From NCBI GenBank assembly GCA_025210375.1, contig JAOASB010000045.1, positions 99,826 through 163,825 of the forward strand: DNA of 64,000 nt. Direction: 5' to 3'. The position numbers and the translations under genes are program-made. Under the pieces are notes generated by a model, which saw only the letters and a program-made list of their open reading frames with translations, had not been told where the DNA came from and did no database searches. This document shows, one piece after another, positions 17,944 to 25,657 of the stretch (its first letter is position 1; every line of letters starts with the position of its first letter). The DNA is from Maledivibacter sp. (GTDB lineage: Bacteria > Bacillota > Clostridia > Peptostreptococcales > Caminicellaceae).

Positions 17944-19182
17944 ATGAAATCAGATAAACTCTATTCTAAGATTCTCATTAAAAATATTACTGGACAACAT
18001 TGGGAGTTTTATGTATTAGACAATAAGCTTTTTTATATTGTTAGTAATGAAAATACCTATATGGAAAAGCAAGTAAAGTTAATAGATAATATAAATACCT
18101 ACGATATAGCTATTGATACACATAATAATATTCATTTGGTGTATTCCTGCTATGGAGGAGAATTCTGCTATATGAGGTATTCAGATGAAGTTTGGAGTAA
18201 AAATACTTTCTATAAGGCTGATGAAAAAGTAGAGATAGATTTCATTAATATTCTGACCACTAATAATTCAGTCCATATATTCTATACGTATAGGAATAAT
18301 AGAAAATATTACAAGATATTTCACATCTATGAATCAACTGACCAATGGATATATACTCAGGTGGCTAAAGTTCCTCTGTGGAAAGTGTCCATACCTTATA
18401 GGGTTGATTCTAATGTGAATAATGATATCATCATGCTATTCATGGCTAGATTTCAAGGTTACAATAAAGTTTATTTTAAGATATTTAATTCCCAAAACTC
18501 TATATGGTCTATCTCAAAAGGATTGAAATTGGATAAAGGCAATGCCGTTATCAAAGATTTTTTAATTGACTCTAGAGATAATCATCACCTTATATATCAT
18601 GATAACACTCATGTTTGCTACGTGAATTATCATCTTGGAAATGCTAACCCTACTTTTAATTCACCACTGAATGATCTGAAACATCCAGAAAATGGACTGT
18701 TCGCTGACTATCAAATATCTGAATGTGATGACAAGATTTTTGCCTCTTGTAATGATGGCCATAGCTTGTATTGTTTTACTTCCGATGACTTTGGAAAAAC
18801 GTGGGGTGAAAAAATAGAATATGATTTGAATGATATGTATCCCACTAAGCTTATTTACATCAGAAGCGATTTTCAGATAACGAAACCAATTATTACTATG
18901 GGTAGCATGACCAATGAAATAAAAGATTTATTGGGCATGACTGATTATCCCCCCCAAAAGCAGTCTGATAAAATCATTACTCGTGAGATTGATGAAAGTC
19001 CTCCTCAAGATACAAATATAATAGACGATGAAGAAATCTCAATGAATGATAATGAAGAAGAAATCACCAATCCTCCTGATAATTTATTATATGAATCCGA
19101 TGATAAAATTCCTATTGAACCTGATGATTACAATGAAGAATCCATCATCAAAAAACTTAAAAAATTTTTTTCCGATCTCTAA
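17944..19182 (+). CDS. BNR/sialidase-like beta-propeller protein with acidic tail
   Basis: A 412-residue protein with repeated beta segments and Asp-box-like text (CFTSDDFGKTWGEK near residue 280 fits SxDxGxTW), suggesting a BNR-type propeller. There is no signal peptide. The last 80 residues are acidic and Pro-rich (IIDDEEISMNDNEEE) and end in a basic-amphipathic KKLKKFF segment. The start at 17944 follows GGAAGGAGG. Sialidase catalytic residues are not recognisable, so a structural or binding role in the surface locus is more likely than hydrolysis. Confidence 0.6.
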   Translation: MKSDKLYSKILIKNITGQHWEFYVLDNKLFYIVSNENTYMEKQVKLIDNINTYDIAIDTHNNIHLVYSCYGGEFCYMRYSDEVWSKNTFYKADEKVEIDFINILTTNNSVHIFYTYRNNRKYYKIFHIYESTDQWIYTQVAKVPLWKVSIPYRVDSNVNNDIIMLFMARFQGYNKVYFKIFNSQNSIWSISKGLKLDKGNAVIKDFLIDSRDNHHLIYHDNTHVCYVNYHLGNANPTFNSPLNDLKHPENGLFADYQISECDDKIFASCNDGHSLYCFTSDDFGKTWGEKIEYDLNDMYPTKLIYIRSDFQITKPIITMGSMTNEIKDLLGMTDYPPQKQSDKIITREIDESPPQDTNIIDDEEISMNDNEEEITNPPDNLLYESDDKIPIEPDDYNEESIIKKLKKFFSDL

Positions 19183-19606
19183 AGATTTCTTTGTAATTAC
19201 CGCACCAACTGGTATGGTTCTATTTTTCTCATACCAATATCCAAAATTTATTATTCCTGTATAATTGATTAGCTTGCCCTGTGTCTTAGATGATTAATAG
19301 CAATCTTAATTCTTTATAGTACTTAGGTTGAAAAATATCTCAATGGGTTCTTGCACAAGTTATACCAGAACTTTATATATTGTATAGAGGACATATCCCA
19401 ATGTATTGTTGAATACACCCCAGTCTAAGATAATCATAATATTATTATAAAATAAGAATTCAAAATTATATTACAAAAAGTTAGGAAATTGATATTCAAA
19501 GAGCATAATAATCGATTACAGTAAATTCGTTATGGTATGCGGGTTAATGATAGTTTAGTAAAGTATCTAATAGTTTAATAATTTTAATGAAAAGGAGAGA
19601 TATGAA
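19183..19606. other. intergenic, nothing recognised
   Basis: 424 bases, A+T rich. I see no convincing ORF, terminator or repeat. It must hold the promoter of the Cys-rich gene. Confidence 0.5.
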
Positions 19607-20530
19607 ATGGATCATAATATATGTGATTGCTGTACTGGTAAAGTGAAGTGTAAGGAACCACTTCATTGCGAAGATATAAAAACAGAGTGTATTTTTGTAG
19701 AAAAAGTATCTGATTCAAGGGTTCTGAAGACACAACAGATAATTGATTGTTGTCCATGCCCTATAAAAATCGACAAAGAGATAACAGAAATAGTCCCAAA
19801 TTCTTTAAAAATTAAGTGTAGGGTACTTAAATTTTCACCTATTACTGAAACATTGAAAATAAATGGAAAAGTAGTGGATATCTGTGATTATGATAATATA
19901 GTAACAGGCCCTGGTGGTATGGAACAGATTAATCTAAGAGGGCTTGATCTAGATTTCAAGAGATGTATTGAAATAAATAAGGGCATAAAAGTAGATGTTA
20001 AACAGAAGGTATCAATTGATTGTAAAGTCAAGATAAAGGTCACCGGCAAAGGAATAGTGTATGATGATAGGGGATGTCCTTGTAAGGTTAGCTTTGCAGG
20101 AGAGGATACAATTGAATGCTGTTTCGAGAATATTAGATTAAATTTCGAAAATATGTGTATGCCAAATAACAATGCTGTCTTCCCTGTTCTAATCGGAGAT
20201 GTTTGTGCCGCTAACTGCAAATTTGATCTTGATGAAGCAGAATTAATAAGCGATTGTAATTGCACTTCTAATCAAATCAAGCTCGATGGTGATTTAATCT
20301 TCTGTATTAAATGTGAGAAAAAAATAAAATTCCCTGTAGAACTTTGTGTTCTATCAACAGGTTATTGCAAATCACCAGAGACTAGTATAGGATGCGAAGA
20401 AGAAGATTATCCTGCTCTATTTCCAATAGGATTTAGAGAAGAAGGTTGTCCAAGTTTGAATGAAGCGAAAAAGACTGTAGTAGAAGAAAAAGAGAAAAAT
20501 AGGGATCGTGGATGTAATAATATGTACTAG
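19607..20530 (+). CDS. cysteine-rich protein, probable spore-surface component
   Basis: A 307-residue protein with roughly 30 cysteines, many in CC or CxC pairs (ICDCCTGKVKCKEP at the start, IIDCCPCPIKI near residue 46). The middle is beta-rich (VDVKQKVSIDCKVKIKVTGKG), loosely like repeat domains of clostridial coat proteins. The C-terminus is charged (VVEEKEKNRDRGC). No signal peptide or membrane segment. An AAGGAGAG site precedes the ATG and a terminator follows. The composition fits a disulfide-crosslinked coat or exosporium protein. The family is not recognised, so function is inference. Confidence 0.7.
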   Translation: MDHNICDCCTGKVKCKEPLHCEDIKTECIFVEKVSDSRVLKTQQIIDCCPCPIKIDKEITEIVPNSLKIKCRVLKFSPITETLKINGKVVDICDYDNIVTGPGGMEQINLRGLDLDFKRCIEINKGIKVDVKQKVSIDCKVKIKVTGKGIVYDDRGCPCKVSFAGEDTIECCFENIRLNFENMCMPNNNAVFPVLIGDVCAANCKFDLDEAELISDCNCTSNQIKLDGDLIFCIKCEKKIKFPVELCVLSTGYCKSPETSIGCEEEDYPALFPIGFREEGCPSLNEAKKTVVEEKEKNRDRGCNNMY

Positions 20531-20538
20531 TTAATATA

Positions 20539-20573
20539 GGGGTGCTGTCCATATAGACGACCCCATTTTTTTC
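20539..20573 (+). terminator. intrinsic terminator after the Cys-rich gene
   Basis: GGGGTGCTGTC pairs with GACGACCCC and is followed by ATTTTTTT. It marks the end of the spore-surface-like locus. Confidence 0.75.
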
Positions 20574-20786
20574 CTAAAAAGAACATTGAAAGTAAAATTT
20601 CTTCATTGGCAATAGAGATAAAAAGGGTACATCAGCAGTCCCATGAAACATATGGAGCAAGAAGGATTAAGTCAAGGATAGAGAAAACGAAGCATAGTTT
20701 AACCTTGATATTATCTTAAATATCCGTAGAATAAGTATAGCGAGTAAGTATAAATTTGATATTACGAGAATTCATTAGAAATTCTA

Positions 20787-20926
20787 AGAGAATTATCTTA
20801 AAATTACAGATATGCTATAGCTGCTAGACAATATTTTAAAAAAACTCTATAAAGCATAGGTTTGCCAATTGAAAAATAAAGCATACGCTTGCCAAACCAG
20901 CAGACTTATGCTTTAAGTTACATTCT
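20787..20926. repeat. 140-bp direct repeat, left copy
   Basis: Matches 23512-23651 along its length. The last 83 bases (20844-20926 and 23569-23651) look identical. It contains two TAAAGCATA-type motifs and one inverted copy. Confidence 0.8.
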
Positions 20927-21068
20927 TGTGACTTAAAACATAACTTTGCCATAAATTAAAGCATAAATTTTCCGTTTTAATAGATTAAATTCAAATAAAA
21001 TTATAGTAAAAACAATAAAAGTAAAGCATAAGTTTGCCATAAGTTTTTTATAAAGCAAATACTTACCA
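20850..21068. repeat. array of 18-bp TAAAGCATANNNTTGCCA motifs
   Basis: Motifs start at 20850, 20877, 20935, 20957, 21022 and 21051, with an inverted half (ACTTATGCTTTA) at 20904. Spacing is irregular, with spacers too short and variable for a CRISPR array. It could be a set of protein-binding sites or a decayed repeat. Confidence 0.65.
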
Positions 21069-21250
21069 AAAGTTTTTGTCAATATAATCTATTAACTTTA
21101 TTTAATAAACATAAATTAATTCCATAATCGTCAAATTATGAAAACTACAAATGGTACATGTCTAATTATTGTTTAGATATGAGCTATACCCGATTTGCTG
21201 GACACATAGAAAAGTATGTATAATATAAACAAGAAAGGAAGTGTTCAGCA

Positions 21251-21544
21251 ATGGGGAAAAGCAAAGGATATAGTCCTGAATATAAAAAAGAAATAATAAG
21301 ATTAGTTACAGAACAAGGCAAAAAGGTAAAAGATGTAGCATTAGATATAGGGGTTACTGAAACATCTGTTAGAAGATGGATAAAAGAATATGGTGATCAC
21401 GGTAAAGATGCATTTCCAGGTAAAGGACGCTTAAGACTAGAAGATGAAGAAATCCGTAGGTTAAAAAAGGAATTAGCCGATATTAAGGAGGAAAATGCAA
21501 TACTAAAAAAGGCTATGTGCATCTTCACAAGACCCGAGAAATAA
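21251..21544 (+). CDS. IS3-family transposase OrfA
   Basis: A 97-residue protein with an N-terminal helix-turn-helix (YSPEYKKEIIRLVTEQGKKVKDVALDIGVTETSVRRWIKEY), typical of IS3-family OrfA, and a C-terminal leucine-zipper-like coil (RRLKKELADIKEENAILKKA). It binds the element ends. A GAAAGGAAG site precedes the ATG. The slippery heptamer A_AAA_AAG at 21505-21511 lies just before its end, so a fraction of ribosomes should shift by -1 into OrfB and make the fused transposase. Confidence 0.93.
   Translation: MGKSKGYSPEYKKEIIRLVTEQGKKVKDVALDIGVTETSVRRWIKEYGDHGKDAFPGKGRLRLEDEEIRRLKKELADIKEENAILKKAMCIFTRPEK
21505..21511 (+). promoter_or_regulatory. programmed -1 frameshift site A AAA AAG
   Basis: In the OrfA frame the codons read AAA AAG at 21506-21511. 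The -1 frame is open through this point into OrfB, as in other IS3-family elements. Confidence 0.75.
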
Positions 21545-22413
21545 AGTATAGATTTATCAAAGAACATAGCTCCGAATTTCGCGTGGAGAAGATGTGCAAA
21601 GTGTTTAATATTTCAAGGAGCGCATATTACAGATGGCTTAAGAATCCTATTACTCAAAAGAAACAAGAAGATGATCAGCTTCTTAGGGAAATAAAACGTG
21701 TACATAAGGAATCACGTGAAACCTATGGAGTTCGCCGTGTAACTGCACAGTTAAATAAAGAAGGAATACCCTGTGGCAGAAAAAAAGTAGGGAGACTTAT
21801 GGTAGAAAATAATATATTCTGCCGTAGCAAGAAAAAATTCAAGGCTACAACTAACTCAAACCACAGTCTACCTATAGCTCCAAATTTATTAAATCAAAAC
21901 TTTATAGCAGAGAAACCAAATCAGATCTGGTGCGGAGATATTACCTACATCAGTACAGAAGAAGGTTGGCTTTATTTAGCTGCAATAGTGGACCTATATA
22001 CAAGAAAAATAGTGGGATGGTCTATGAGTACATCTCTATCTAGACATTTAGCTATTGCTGCTTTAGACCAAGCAGTAAAAAGAGAACGCCCAGAAGAAGG
22101 AGTGATATTCCATTCTGATAGGGGTGTTCAGTATGCAGCCTATGATTATCAAAATAGGCTCAAAAAGTATAATATGACACAAAGTATGAGCCGTAAAGGT
22201 AACTGTTATGATAACGCTCTTATGGAATCGTTTTTCTCTAGTCTAGAGAAAGATACAATATTTGATAAGAAATTCAACACGCGTTCCGATGCAAGACTAG
22301 AGATAGTAGATTATATTGAAACATTCTATAATCCAAAAAGGCTTCATTCTTCCCTCGGGAATAAATCTCCAAGAGAGTTTGAAATTGACTATTATAAGGA
22401 AGTTGCAGCATAG
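21517..22413 (+). CDS. IS3-family transposase OrfB (DDE integrase core)
   Basis: A 298-residue frame with an HTH_21 segment (KVFNISRSAYYRWLKNP) and an rve integrase core: first Asp in IWCGDITYIST, second in IFHSDRGVQYA, Glu in NALMESFFSSLE, then YNPKRLHSSLGNKSPREF. All three acidic catalytic residues are present, so the copy may still be active. It is normally made as an OrfA-OrfB fusion by frameshifting; the in-frame GTG used here as start is probably not the main initiation site. Confidence 0.93.
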   Translation: MHLHKTREIKYRFIKEHSSEFRVEKMCKVFNISRSAYYRWLKNPITQKKQEDDQLLREIKRVHKESRETYGVRRVTAQLNKEGIPCGRKKVGRLMVENNIFCRSKKKFKATTNSNHSLPIAPNLLNQNFIAEKPNQIWCGDITYISTEEGWLYLAAIVDLYTRKIVGWSMSTSLSRHLAIAALDQAVKRERPEEGVIFHSDRGVQYAAYDYQNRLKKYNMTQSMSRKGNCYDNALMESFFSSLEKDTIFDKKFNTRSDARLEIVDYIETFYNPKRLHSSLGNKSPREFEIDYYKEVAA

Positions 22414-22940
22414 GCTTTCACTATTTAGATATGAATTTTTATTGGATTATTTATCTTGCACATCCTGCGTAATTGTCTAGTATATCTTGTTTGTAATATA
22501 GTCAATGGCGAGCATAGCGAGGGCAAAGCCTTTATCATTTACTATATTGCAAACAAGATATATCATATAAGCAGCAGTGATGGATATTGAACAATATGAA
22601 ACCTCATATAATAAAAACCGAAGAAATTTGAAGTAATTCTAAGAACAAGGTAGAAAAAGTACGCTTCTTTGTGTCTATCTAGGTGGGAACAGTTCAAACA
22701 TAATGTATTCAATATAGTTTTTCATTCAGCAATAATTTCTATAAACATAAGAAAATATAGAAAAAGAAAGAGATAATAATTCTTGTGTATATTAACACAC
22801 TAAAACTTTAGTTAGTGATCTTTTGGACAAATAGAAAATTGAAAAATATTCCATATTCATATATAATTTATATAATTAAATACTTCTTCTGGAGAGAAAA
22901 TGAAATGATATAATATGAAAATAAACGGAGTTGAAAGAAT
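22414..22940. other. intergenic region of the accessory patch
   Basis: 527 bases without a supported gene. The only clear structure is a long inverted repeat at 22481-22562. Confidence 0.5.
22481..22562. repeat. long stem-loop with 22-base arms
   Basis: TATATCTTGTTTGTAATATAGT at 22481-22502 (given here as two parts, TATATCTTGTT and TGTAATATAGT) pairs with 22541-22562 with one mismatch. The 38-base loop holds a small GGC-AAA-GCC hairpin. It could be a small structured RNA or a remnant of a palindromic mobile element. Confidence 0.6.
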
Positions 22941-23435
22941 ATGAATATAGGTTTTAAAAAATATGTTTTTATTGTATTGATTGTATTTAGTGTTATCGGA
23001 CTAATAAAAATAGGTACTACCACTAAGGTTGAGAGATTTGAAGGAGCATATCTGGAAAACATTGATGGATCTAGTCGCATCCCAAGTAAGATTGTTCAAA
23101 ATTTTTGTTCGATGATAATAAGCAAAGACTATGAAAAAGCTTTCCTGTATTTTCCTGATAATATTAGGAAGAAATTAGACTATAATGAGTATATACAAAA
23201 TTCGGACAGCTTCCGCAAATACATTGATAATAGTAATGTAGAATATAATTTAGTTGCCATTGAACGAATTCGAAAGGGTTTTGGTATGACAATAAAATAC
23301 GAGCATCTCATTTATGATGAACAAAATAATCCAATTGCAAAAGCATACTCTACATTTAAAAACAAAAAATTAGTCAATATACATTTTTCATATGATCAAT
23401 CTAGATATATTGAAAAGTTTGGCAAAATGCGTTAA
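22941..23435 (+). CDS. exported protein of unknown function
   Basis: A 164-residue protein with an N-terminal hydrophobic segment (residues about 7-23, YVFIVLIVFSVIGLIKIG) acting as signal or anchor, without a lipobox. The rest (SKIVQNFCSMIISKDYEKAFLYF, then a beta-rich half) resembles the cone-shaped NTF2/DUF4878 layout of small exported proteins, but I cannot assign a family. A GGAGTTGAAAG site precedes the ATG. It lies between the IS3 copy and the right 140-bp repeat, so it belongs to the accessory segment. Confidence 0.6.
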   Translation: MNIGFKKYVFIVLIVFSVIGLIKIGTTTKVERFEGAYLENIDGSSRIPSKIVQNFCSMIISKDYEKAFLYFPDNIRKKLDYNEYIQNSDSFRKYIDNSNVEYNLVAIERIRKGFGMTIKYEHLIYDEQNNPIAKAYSTFKNKKLVNIHFSYDQSRYIEKFGKMR

Positions 23436-23511
23436 CTTAATTTTTTTGAATTTACTATTTTGCAACTAAAACAGACTTTAACGTAACTCTAAATGAATAG
23501 ATTGTATTTGA

Positions 23512-23651
23512 AGAGAATTATTTTAAAATTACAAAAATCCTATAGTTGCAAGACAATATTTTTAAAAAACTCTATAAAGCATAGGTTTGCCAATTGAAAA
23601 ATAAAGCATACGCTTGCCAAACCAGCAGACTTATGCTTTAAGTTACATTCT
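23512..23651. repeat. 140-bp direct repeat, right copy
   Basis: Counterpart of 20787-20926. It ends 23 bases from the 3' end of tRNA-Sec, so the pair brackets the IS3 element and the unknown exported protein. Confidence 0.8.
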
Positions 23652-23674
23652 ACCCTAATTCAATACTTGGAGAC

Positions 23675-23771
23675 TGGCGGGAGTACGTGGGAATCGAACC
23701 CACCTAAGAGGCTCCTAACCCCTCATACTGGTTTTGAAGACCAGAGGCAACACCAGCCACCATCTACTCCC
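23675..23771 (-). tRNA. selC: tRNA-Sec (anticodon UCA)
   Basis: A 97-nt tRNA including an encoded CCA. The anticodon stem CTGGT/ACCAG encloses CTTCAAA with anticodon TCA. The D stem is six pairs (GGTGGC/GTTGCC with a TGGT loop), the variable arm is long, and the T arm is GTGGG-TTCGATT-CCCAC. The acceptor stem GGGAGTA pairs with TACTCCC. These extended D and variable arms are specific to bacterial tRNA-Sec. It reads UGA as selenocysteine with SelB. Confidence 0.95.
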
Positions 23772-23947
23772 ATGTAGTGCCCTCTTGCTTGACACTACTA
23801 TAGTATAGCATATTTGCGATTTCTGTCAAGGGATAATTTTTACAATTTTCGACGTGGAAAATTACAATCTAAAATGCCTTAAATATTCTATTCGGATACA
23901 TTGCTAAATCAAGAATATTATCTCAAAACTTCGAAGTTTTACCACTA

Positions 23948-24033
23948 GAGCAAATTGCATAATTACCTTCTACAAAAACTATCTACCATATGTAGTCTAA
24001 AATTCTGCCAAGTAAGAGTTATGCAATTTCCTC
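23948..24033 (-). repeat. R2 element, copy 4 (short, internally deleted)
   Basis: On the minus strand it starts GAGGAAATTGCATAACTC and ends TAATTATGCAATTTGCTC. The outer parts match the full copies, but about 70 central bases are missing. Confidence 0.75.
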
Positions 24034-24067
24034 ACTAACCATATCTTTTTAGTACCCTTTAGCTTTG

Positions 24068-24814
24068 CTATAATCTATTAATAATACTAGCATTGTATGC
24101 AGCACCAAAGCCATTATCTATATTAACTACACTTACACCGCTGGCACAGCTGTTTAGCATAGACAATAACGACGAAAGTCCTCCGAAATTTGCTCCGTAG
24201 CCTACACTTGTAGGGACGGCAATTACGGGTTTGTCCACAAGACCCCCTACAACACTTGCAAGAGCCCCTTCCATTCCTGCTACAACAATAATAACCTTTG
24301 CCTTCCTTATGATGTCAAGCTTAGCTAACAACCTGTGGATACCTGCGACCCCTACATCAATAATCTTCTCAACCCTATTGCCAAGTATTGTGGCAGTTTC
24401 CACCGCTTCTTCAACCACGGGCAAATCCGATGTTCCTGCTGAAATAATTGCAATATAACTTTCCGTTAGGGTCTCCTCTTTTTTTCTAATTGTTATTGTT
24501 CTACCTAGCTTATTGTATTTTGCATCCTTACATATTGCCTTTACTGCACCATACATATCTTCACTGGCCCTAGTGGCTAGTATATTATTATCCTTTGTTA
24601 GCATAAATTTGATGATATCTCTTACTTGCTCAACTGTTTTTCCCTCACAATATATGACCTCAGGATATCCCACCCTTAATTCCCTATGGTTATCTATTTT
24701 AGCAAATTCCAAGTCCTTAAAGGGTAAATCTTCAATCTTAAGCATAGCTTGTTCTATTTCTATTTTATTATCTCTTACGTCTTCAAGCAATCTCCTTATA
24801 TTCTGTGAATCCAT
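24068..24814 (-). CDS. larB: LarB, nickel-pincer cofactor synthesis (carboxylase/hydrolase)
   Basis: A 248-residue protein of the AIR-carboxylase (PurE)-like LarB family. LarB adds CO2 to the pyridinium ring of nicotinic acid adenine dinucleotide and hydrolyses it to the biscarboxylic mononucleotide. The C-terminal half shows the family text: SAGTSDLPVVEEAVETA, VAGMEGALASVVGGLVDKPVIAVPTSVGYGANFGG. GGGAGG precedes the ATG. It is the last gene of a larC-larE-larB operon on the minus strand, 27 bases after larE. It is followed by R2 copy 4 and tRNA-Sec. Confidence 0.95.
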   Translation of the reverse strand: MDSQNIRRLLEDVRDNKIEIEQAMLKIEDLPFKDLEFAKIDNHRELRVGYPEVIYCEGKTVEQVRDIIKFMLTKDNNILATRASEDMYGAVKAICKDAKYNKLGRTITIRKKEETLTESYIAIISAGTSDLPVVEEAVETATILGNRVEKIIDVGVAGIHRLLAKLDIIRKAKVIIVVAGMEGALASVVGGLVDKPVIAVPTSVGYGANFGGLSSLLSMLNSCASGVSVVNIDNGFGAAYNASIINRL

Positions 24815-24841
24815 AAATTACCTCCCATAGTAAATTTCAGA

Positions 24842-25654
24842 TCAAGCTTCTTTGCCATTTATGGTCTCGTTTAAGCTTCCTACCCTATAGCCCTCTAAAT
24901 CCATTGTTATATACTTGAATCCAATATCCTTTAACTTCATGGAAATTGAATCCATAATTTCTTCATCAAATAATACTTTTCTATAATCTCTATTTACTTC
25001 TATTCTAGCCAAATCTCCGTGGCATCTAACCCTAACTGCCCTAAAACCTATACTCATCATGTATTTTTCAGCAGCCTCAATCTTTTCAAAGTCTTCCACC
25101 TTTAACTCATTTCCATAGGGTATCCTCGTTAAAAGACAAGCATATGGGGGTTTATCCCAAGTATTGAGTCCTAAAGACTTAGAAAAGCTTCTAATTTCTT
25201 CTTTAGTTAATTTACATTCAAGCAAAGGACTTTTTATATCCAGCTCTCTAAGGGCCTTTAGTCCAGGCCTATAATCTCCTATATCATCGAAATTCGTTCC
25301 ATCGATGACATAATTATAGCCTTCTTTCTTGGCAACATCCTTTATCATAGCGAATACAGCTTTTTTGCAGAGATAACATCTATTTTCAGGATTATACTTT
25401 ATTTCATCTATAATGGGAGCTTCTAAAATCTCATATTTAACCTTTAATTCCTTGACCATATTCTTTGCCTCTTCTACTTCCCATTTTGGTATATAAGGGG
25501 ACAATATTGTTACTGCTTTTATATTATCTCCAAGGGCTTCCTTAGCAGCTTTAAGTAAAAAGGTACTGTCTACACCTCCCGAAAATGCTAAAACAACCTT
25601 ATCTAGCTTTCTTAGATAGTTTATTAGATTTCTATATTTTTCGTTAGCCATCAT
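24842..25654 (-). CDS. larE: LarE, sulfur-transferring PP-loop enzyme of the nickel-pincer cofactor
   Basis: A 270-residue ATP-dependent sulfurtransferase of the N-type ATP pyrophosphatase family. The PP-loop SGGVDSTFLLKAA lies near residue 25. It has a CxxC (ENRCYLCKK) and the Cys in PPYACLLTRIPYG, the position of the sacrificial cysteine in the Lactobacillus enzyme. With CxxC also present, an iron-sulfur-cluster type LarE is possible; I cannot decide. It converts carboxylates to thiocarboxylates on the cofactor precursor. Three bases separate it from larC, so translation is coupled. Confidence 0.95.
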   Translation of the reverse strand: MMANEKYRNLINYLRKLDKVVLAFSGGVDSTFLLKAAKEALGDNIKAVTILSPYIPKWEVEEAKNMVKELKVKYEILEAPIIDEIKYNPENRCYLCKKAVFAMIKDVAKKEGYNYVIDGTNFDDIGDYRPGLKALRELDIKSPLLECKLTKEEIRSFSKSLGLNTWDKPPYACLLTRIPYGNELKVEDFEKIEAAEKYMMSIGFRAVRVRCHGDLARIEVNRDYRKVLFDEEIMDSISMKLKDIGFKYITMDLEGYRVGSLNETINGKEA

Positions 25655-25657
25655 TTT

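Larger units (their letters stand above)
21251..22413 (+). mobile_element. IS3-family insertion sequence (IS150-like), coding part
   Basis: Two overlapping transposase frames with an A6G slippery site. The terminal inverted repeats were not resolved by eye, so the true element extends somewhat beyond these limits, probably within 21150-22450. Upstream TTTAGATATGA and downstream TTTAGATATGA are direct, not inverted, matches. Confidence 0.85.

Noticed and set aside
20850..21068. CRISPR array
   Set aside because: Motif copies are irregularly spaced with spacers of 4-47 bases, diverge from each other and include an inverted copy; no cas gene nearby.
20787..23651. Integrative island at tRNA-Sec with the 140-bp repeats as attachment sites
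   Set aside because: The repeats do not contain tRNA sequence and there is no integrase; reported only as a bracketed segment.
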